NCBI GenBank assembly: GCA_964405805.1
Contig: CAYOPE010000014.1
Location: 1-21,770, forward strand
DNA from: CAYOPE01 sp964405805
GTDB lineage: Bacteria; Patescibacteriota; Doudnabacteria; UBA920; O2-02-FULL-48-8
Reading direction: 5' to 3'
DNA length: 21,770 nt
Part shown: positions 18,786-21,770 of the stretch, one piece after another
How the letters are laid out: the number at the start of each line of letters is the position of its first letter
How positions within the stretch are numbered: the stretch's first letter is position 1
The notes under the pieces: generated by a model
What the model was told of the DNA's origin: nothing
The model's input: the letters and a program-made list of their open reading frames with translations, nothing else
Databases searched by the model: none
Translations under genes and position numbers: made by a program

Positions 18786-19393
18786 AGACGCTCAACCTTT
18801 CCCGCGATTTTGGCTGCGGTTTTTTTGTAGATGATCCCAGCCAGGATAATGATGACGACTATTATTCCTATCGCATAAAAACCATTGTTAACGAGACCCT
18901 CGATCTTATGGTACTGACTGCCGAAGAAATAACCAAGCAAAATGAACAGCGCACATTTAGGCAAAATTATAATTGTACAGATGCTAATATATTTTCGAAT
19001 AGGCATCCGAGTCGCACCGACCAGCATGAGTCCAGGAGCGGGGATGATTGGCGTAAGTTTTAGGGCGAGAAGCGTTTTCCAGGCATGAGTATGTAAAAGG
19101 TTTTGTATCCGTGACAGGCGGTCTTTGGTCAGGCCGACCTTGCTTCCGAATTTTTCTACCAAGCCTATGTGGCCCCAGTAACCGAGGAAATAATAAAAGA
19201 CATCTGCCAACAAATCACCCAGAACTGAAAGGATAAAGATTATCCGAATATCAAAGTAGCCAAGCGAGGATGCGAAAGCGGCCGCTGCTGTGACGACCGG
19301 GCCCTCGACGAGCATGCCGGCTAATATCACCAAATAGCCATGCGCCACCACCCAATTGAAAGCGCCGGAAAAAGTAGTTAAGTTAGAAATCAT
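18782..19393 (-). CDS. DedA family (VTT/SNARE-associated) membrane protein
   Basis: The 203-aa product shows the family features: GYLVILAGMLVEGPVVTAAA (residues 19-38, with the early Glu), GDLLADVFYYFLGYWG (about 58-73) and LALKLTPIIPAPGLMLVGATRM (about 109-130), plus C-terminal helices. DedA proteins include polyprenyl-phosphate and phospholipid flippases or scramblases. The usual F-x-R-x-x-P-x-x-R stretch reads LKLTPIIPAPG here, lacking both arginines. It begins the minus-strand pair with GT4. A possible minus-strand -10 (TATATT) lies about 10 nt before the ATG. Confidence 0.85.
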   Translation of the reverse strand: MISNLTTFSGAFNWVVAHGYLVILAGMLVEGPVVTAAAAFASSLGYFDIRIIFILSVLGDLLADVFYYFLGYWGHIGLVEKFGSKVGLTKDRLSRIQNLLHTHAWKTLLALKLTPIIPAPGLMLVGATRMPIRKYISICTIIILPKCALFILLGYFFGSQYHKIEGLVNNGFYAIGIIVVIIILAGIIYKKTAAKIAGKVERL

Positions 19394-19440
19394 ACAGTAA
19401 TGGTAATATATTCATAGAGAAATTAAAAATCTCCGTATTG

Positions 19441-19449
19441 TGCTATAAT
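19441..19449 (+). promoter_or_regulatory. Extended -10 promoter for the GT2 operon
   Basis: TG-C-TATAAT, perfect. Expected start is about 19456, 15 nt before ATG 19471, where GATGAGG gives a weak ribosome site. It lies in the divergent spacer opposite DedA, next to a small hairpin (GAGA/TCTC). Confidence 0.65.
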
Positions 19450-19470
19450 GTAGATACTATAGATGAGGTA

Positions 19471-20436
19471 ATGCTTTCACGACTCAAAATAAGTTTTGTT
19501 ATCCCTGCTTATAACGAAGAGCTGCTGCTTGGAAACTGCATCAACTCTATTCTTCAGGCTGCTAAGCCAAGTGGTTGCGAAATAGAAATTATCGTCGTAA
19601 ACAATGCCTCGACTGATAATACTAAAATCATAGCAGCTAGTTTTCCGAGCGTCCATGTAGTCGATGAGCCACTCAAGGGTCTGTCGCGCGCTCGACAATC
19701 TGGGTTCGCCGCATCTACTGGAGATCTTATCGCCAATATCGACGCGGACACTATGATTACCCCAGACTGGATAAATATTGTCTTTCGAGAATTTACAAAA
19801 AATCCTAAGCTGAGTGCTCTCAGTGGTCCTTTCATCTATCATGATGTGCCGCGGTCGCTTCGAGTCCAGATTCGAATATTTTATTACGCCGCTTTTATAA
19901 GTTATGCATTCAATCGATTTATTCTTCGCGTCGGCTCCATGCTTCAAGGCGGAAATTTCGTGATCAGAAGATCTGCTTTGGAGGCGGTTGGCGGATTTAA
20001 TCCGGAATTTGTTTTTTATGGCGAAGATACTGATATTGCCAGACGCCTGCACAAGATAGGCCAAGTTCGGTTTACTTTTGGCCTGCCAGCTTATTCTTCA
20101 GGCAGAAGGATAGTTGAGGAAGGCGCTTTGACCATGGCTGCTCGCTATGCTTCCAATCATTTTTGGACAATATTTTTTAAAAAACCTTTTACCAAAGAAT
20201 TTTTGGACATTCGGCCGACTGCTAGTTCTCAGAAAAAGCCGCAACGTTGGATAATCATTATGCGATCATGGGTTTTGCCGACGATAGTTAGCTCGGTCAT
20301 GATCATCATAGCTATCACTAGTATATTTTTCGCTATCAGCTACAAGAAGACCGGGAGCTTCAAAGACACCTCGAAACATCTGGCAGCAGTATATTCTTAC
20401 GTTTTTACAGACGAAGAGCATGAGCAGCACCATTAG
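19471..20436 (+). CDS. Glycosyltransferase family 2 (GT-A) membrane protein
   Basis: I chose ATG 19471 because the longer frame from 19438 starts upstream of its own promoter; this gives 321 aa. The GT-A domain carries FVIPAYNEELLLGNCINSIL, VNNASTDNT, the metal-binding NIDADT (about residues 89-94), GGNFVIRRSALEAVGGF and EFVFYGEDTDIARRL with the catalytic-base ED pair. Two C-terminal regions are hydrophobic (about 255-290). Likely transfers a sugar to a lipid or cell-surface acceptor at the membrane. The 3' end overlaps the next gene by 17 nt. Confidence 0.9.
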   Translation: MLSRLKISFVIPAYNEELLLGNCINSILQAAKPSGCEIEIIVVNNASTDNTKIIAASFPSVHVVDEPLKGLSRARQSGFAASTGDLIANIDADTMITPDWINIVFREFTKNPKLSALSGPFIYHDVPRSLRVQIRIFYYAAFISYAFNRFILRVGSMLQGGNFVIRRSALEAVGGFNPEFVFYGEDTDIARRLHKIGQVRFTFGLPAYSSGRRIVEEGALTMAARYASNHFWTIFFKKPFTKEFLDIRPTASSQKKPQRWIIIMRSWVLPTIVSSVMIIIAITSIFFAISYKKTGSFKDTSKHLAAVYSYVFTDEEHEQHH

Positions 20437-21055
20437 ACAGTACTGGTTAAATAGACGTTTTTGTTTTTCCATCATCACTAGTTTATCGTTTTTAATCATC
20501 AGCCTGTCCATAAATTATATTGCTGGCACTTATGCCGCTCTCAATGCCAGCAACTCAGTACGCGATATTCTTCTCGATCATCTGCCTGTGGTAAATGTCG
20601 GTTTGATCGTCAATCAGGGCGCGATCCTGTTTTTGTTCTTTATCTCTGCACTCCTGCTTAGCGACCCGAAGCGAATGCCGTTTATGCTGAAGACCATTGC
20701 GTTATTTGTCATTGTCCGTTCTATCTTCGTAGTCATGACTCATCTAGGACCTTCGCCGGATCAGATCGCTCTAAATTCAAACAGCCTGATCCGAGCTCTG
20801 ACTTCTAGCAATGACCTTTTCTTTTCTGGTCACACTGGCTTGCCATTCCTCTTTGCCTTGGCATTCTGGGATCACAGAGTTCTCAGATTAATTTTTTTGG
20901 GCGTATCAATTATCGCCGCAGTCAGCGTTATTCTCGGTCACCTGCATTACAGCATCGATGTCTTCGCAGCATTTTTTATCACCTACGGCTTATATCACAT
21001 CGCGCGTAAGTGGTTTGCCTCTGATTATAATTTTTTCTTGCACGGACTAGTATGA
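20420..21055 (+). CDS. PAP2-like / sphingomyelin-synthase-like membrane protein
   Basis: The 211-aa product has about six helices. The catalytic-type motifs are FFSGHTGLPF (about 132-141) and GHLHYSIDVFAAFF (about 174-187), as in the PAP2_C/sphingomyelin-synthase-related family (SGHT and HY-x-x-D). It probably handles a lipid phosphate or head group, with the active site facing outward. It overlaps the GT2 gene by 17 nt and the next gene by 4 nt (ATGA). The SGH and HxxxD elements are intact. An earlier conserved Arg/Lys site is not obvious. Confidence 0.82.
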   Translation: MSSTIRQYWLNRRFCFSIITSLSFLIISLSINYIAGTYAALNASNSVRDILLDHLPVVNVGLIVNQGAILFLFFISALLLSDPKRMPFMLKTIALFVIVRSIFVVMTHLGPSPDQIALNSNSLIRALTSSNDLFFSGHTGLPFLFALAFWDHRVLRLIFLGVSIIAAVSVILGHLHYSIDVFAAFFITYGLYHIARKWFASDYNFFLHGLV

Positions 21056-21770
21056 ATAAAGTACCACAGATCACGCTCTGGTTTTGGTTTATAAAAGTCA
21101 TGTGCACGACTGTGGGAGAGACAGCGGCTGACTTTCTGAATGTCAATCTCAACTTCGGTCTTACAGGAACATCAATTGTTACTGGAACACTGCTTGTGAT
21201 AGCGCTCATCTTCCAATTCAGATCAAAAAAATACACCCCGGTCATCTATTGGCTCTCTGTAATGTTCATCAGTGTTTTCGGCACTCTCGTCACTGACAAT
21301 CTTACTGACAGGATCGGCGTGCCACTTGAGACAAGCACCATCGTCTTTAGCATCCTTTTGGCAGCTACTTTTCTGATCTGGTACTTTTTTGAAAAAACTC
21401 TCTCAATCCACTCAATCTTTACCACTCGGCGAGAAATATTTTATTGGCTTGCAATTTTATTCACCTTTGCTCTGGGCACGGCTGCGGGGGATCTTATGGC
21501 AGAAGGATTAGCGCTCGGCTATGCGACCACTGGCTTTATCATTGCAGGACTGATCGTGATTTTTGCCATGGGCTGGAAGCTTAAATTAAACCACGTCCTG
21601 TCATTCTGGATGATTTATATTTTGACCAGACCACTCGGCGCTTCGATCGGCGACTTTCTATCGCAGCCCCACAAGTATGGCGGCATCGGACTCGGAGCCA
21701 CGGTCACGATGTTTATCTTTGTTGGTGCAATACTGGTTATTTTAAATTTTCTTTCCCTGTCCAAGCTCCA
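21052..21770 (+). CDS. COG4705-like membrane protein (partial, runs off the window)
   Basis: ATG 21052 overlaps the previous stop by 4 nt, and the frame stays open to the window end, giving 239 residues so far. It has about eight hydrophobic helices. The protein shows an internal repeat: WFWFIKVMCTTVGETAADFL and FYWLAILFTFALGTAAGDLM share the aromatic-rich, T-x-G-(E)-T/A-A-x-D pattern. SVFGTLVTDNL and ILTRPLGASIGDFL add further G/D-containing helices. This matches my memory of the COG4705 uncharacterised membrane proteins. Function unknown. Confidence 0.78.
   Translation, partial: MNKVPQITLWFWFIKVMCTTVGETAADFLNVNLNFGLTGTSIVTGTLLVIALIFQFRSKKYTPVIYWLSVMFISVFGTLVTDNLTDRIGVPLETSTIVFSILLAATFLIWYFFEKTLSIHSIFTTRREIFYWLAILFTFALGTAAGDLMAEGLALGYATTGFIIAGLIVIFAMGWKLKLNHVLSFWMIYILTRPLGASIGDFLSQPHKYGGIGLGATVTMFIFVGAILVILNFLSLSKL

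Noticed and set aside
19438..19470. Longer GT2 start at TTG 19438
   Set aside because: The extended -10 at 19441-19449 would be inside the coding sequence; ATG 19471 fits the family start.
1..21770. CRISPR array or integrase-type mobile element
   Set aside because: No regularly spaced direct repeats, Cas-like genes, transposase or recombinase genes were seen.

Overview
The window looks like chromosomal DNA of a Candidate Phyla Radiation (Patescibacteria, probably Parcubacteria-like) bacterium. This rests on compact genes with ATGA/TAATG overlaps, small single-domain GIY-YIG proteins, many short GC-rich palindromes between AT-rich genes, an endonuclease Q, a degenerate pyruvate-kinase-like protein, and many small membrane or secreted proteins without clear families. 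TGA acts as a normal stop in many genes here, so the Gracilibacteria/Absconditabacteria code (UGA = Gly) does not apply.

Layout. 1-1363 is the end of an rRNA operon: the 23S 3' end, then an unusually long (about 880 nt) and highly folded spacer, then 5S. The spacer holds two non-canonical tRNA-like modules, two copies of a long hairpin with near-identical terminal arms, and a 32-codon membrane ORF. 1410-3093 has small hypothetical genes, including a secreted Asn/Ser/Gly-rich protein. 3188-6137 has endonuclease Q, a small membrane protein, the pyruvate-kinase-like pseudoenzyme and a HAD hydrolase. 6196-6651 has a GIY-YIG gene, tRNA-Ser(GGA) inside a 13-bp inverted repeat, and a tRNA 3' fragment. 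6660-8864 is a tight operon: cupin, divergent PAP2, DUF3750 and two Nudix hydrolases. 8930-12282 is dnaG-rpoD plus a helical hypothetical gene. 12299-12770 is a split/duplicated tRNA-Asn locus carrying a second GIY-YIG gene. 12845-14703 has pyroglutamyl-peptidase, a DHFR/RibD-like reductase and a secreted Ala-rich helical protein. 14762-17626 has two paralogous multi-pass membrane proteins flanking a TGA-interrupted YdeI/OmpD-associated gene and an MFS transporter. 17616 to the end is an envelope cluster: GT4 and DedA on the minus strand; GT2, PAP2-like/sphingomyelin-synthase-like and a COG4705-like membrane protein on the plus strand.

Three observations stand out. (1) The MFS transporter is preceded by a 140-nt leader predicted to fold into a three-way junction whose closing stem contains the transporter start codon. 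A 17-codon leaderless upstream ORF occupies the other strand of that stem, which resembles translational attenuators of drug-resistance genes. (2) tRNA-Asn exists as a 5' half broken at the anticodon and carrying palindromic inserts, then a GIY-YIG gene, then an intact tRNA-Asn starting at the base after the GIY-YIG stop codon. The second GIY-YIG gene also sits directly upstream of a tRNA with a tRNA fragment nearby. This suggests a tRNA-targeting GIY-YIG mobile unit. (3) The 23S-5S spacer is a large structured RNA with tRNA mimics.

Several promoters share an extended -10 form (TGN-TATAAT-like) without a clear -35. In three cases exactly 6 nt separate the -10 from an ATG, which implies leaderless mRNAs.
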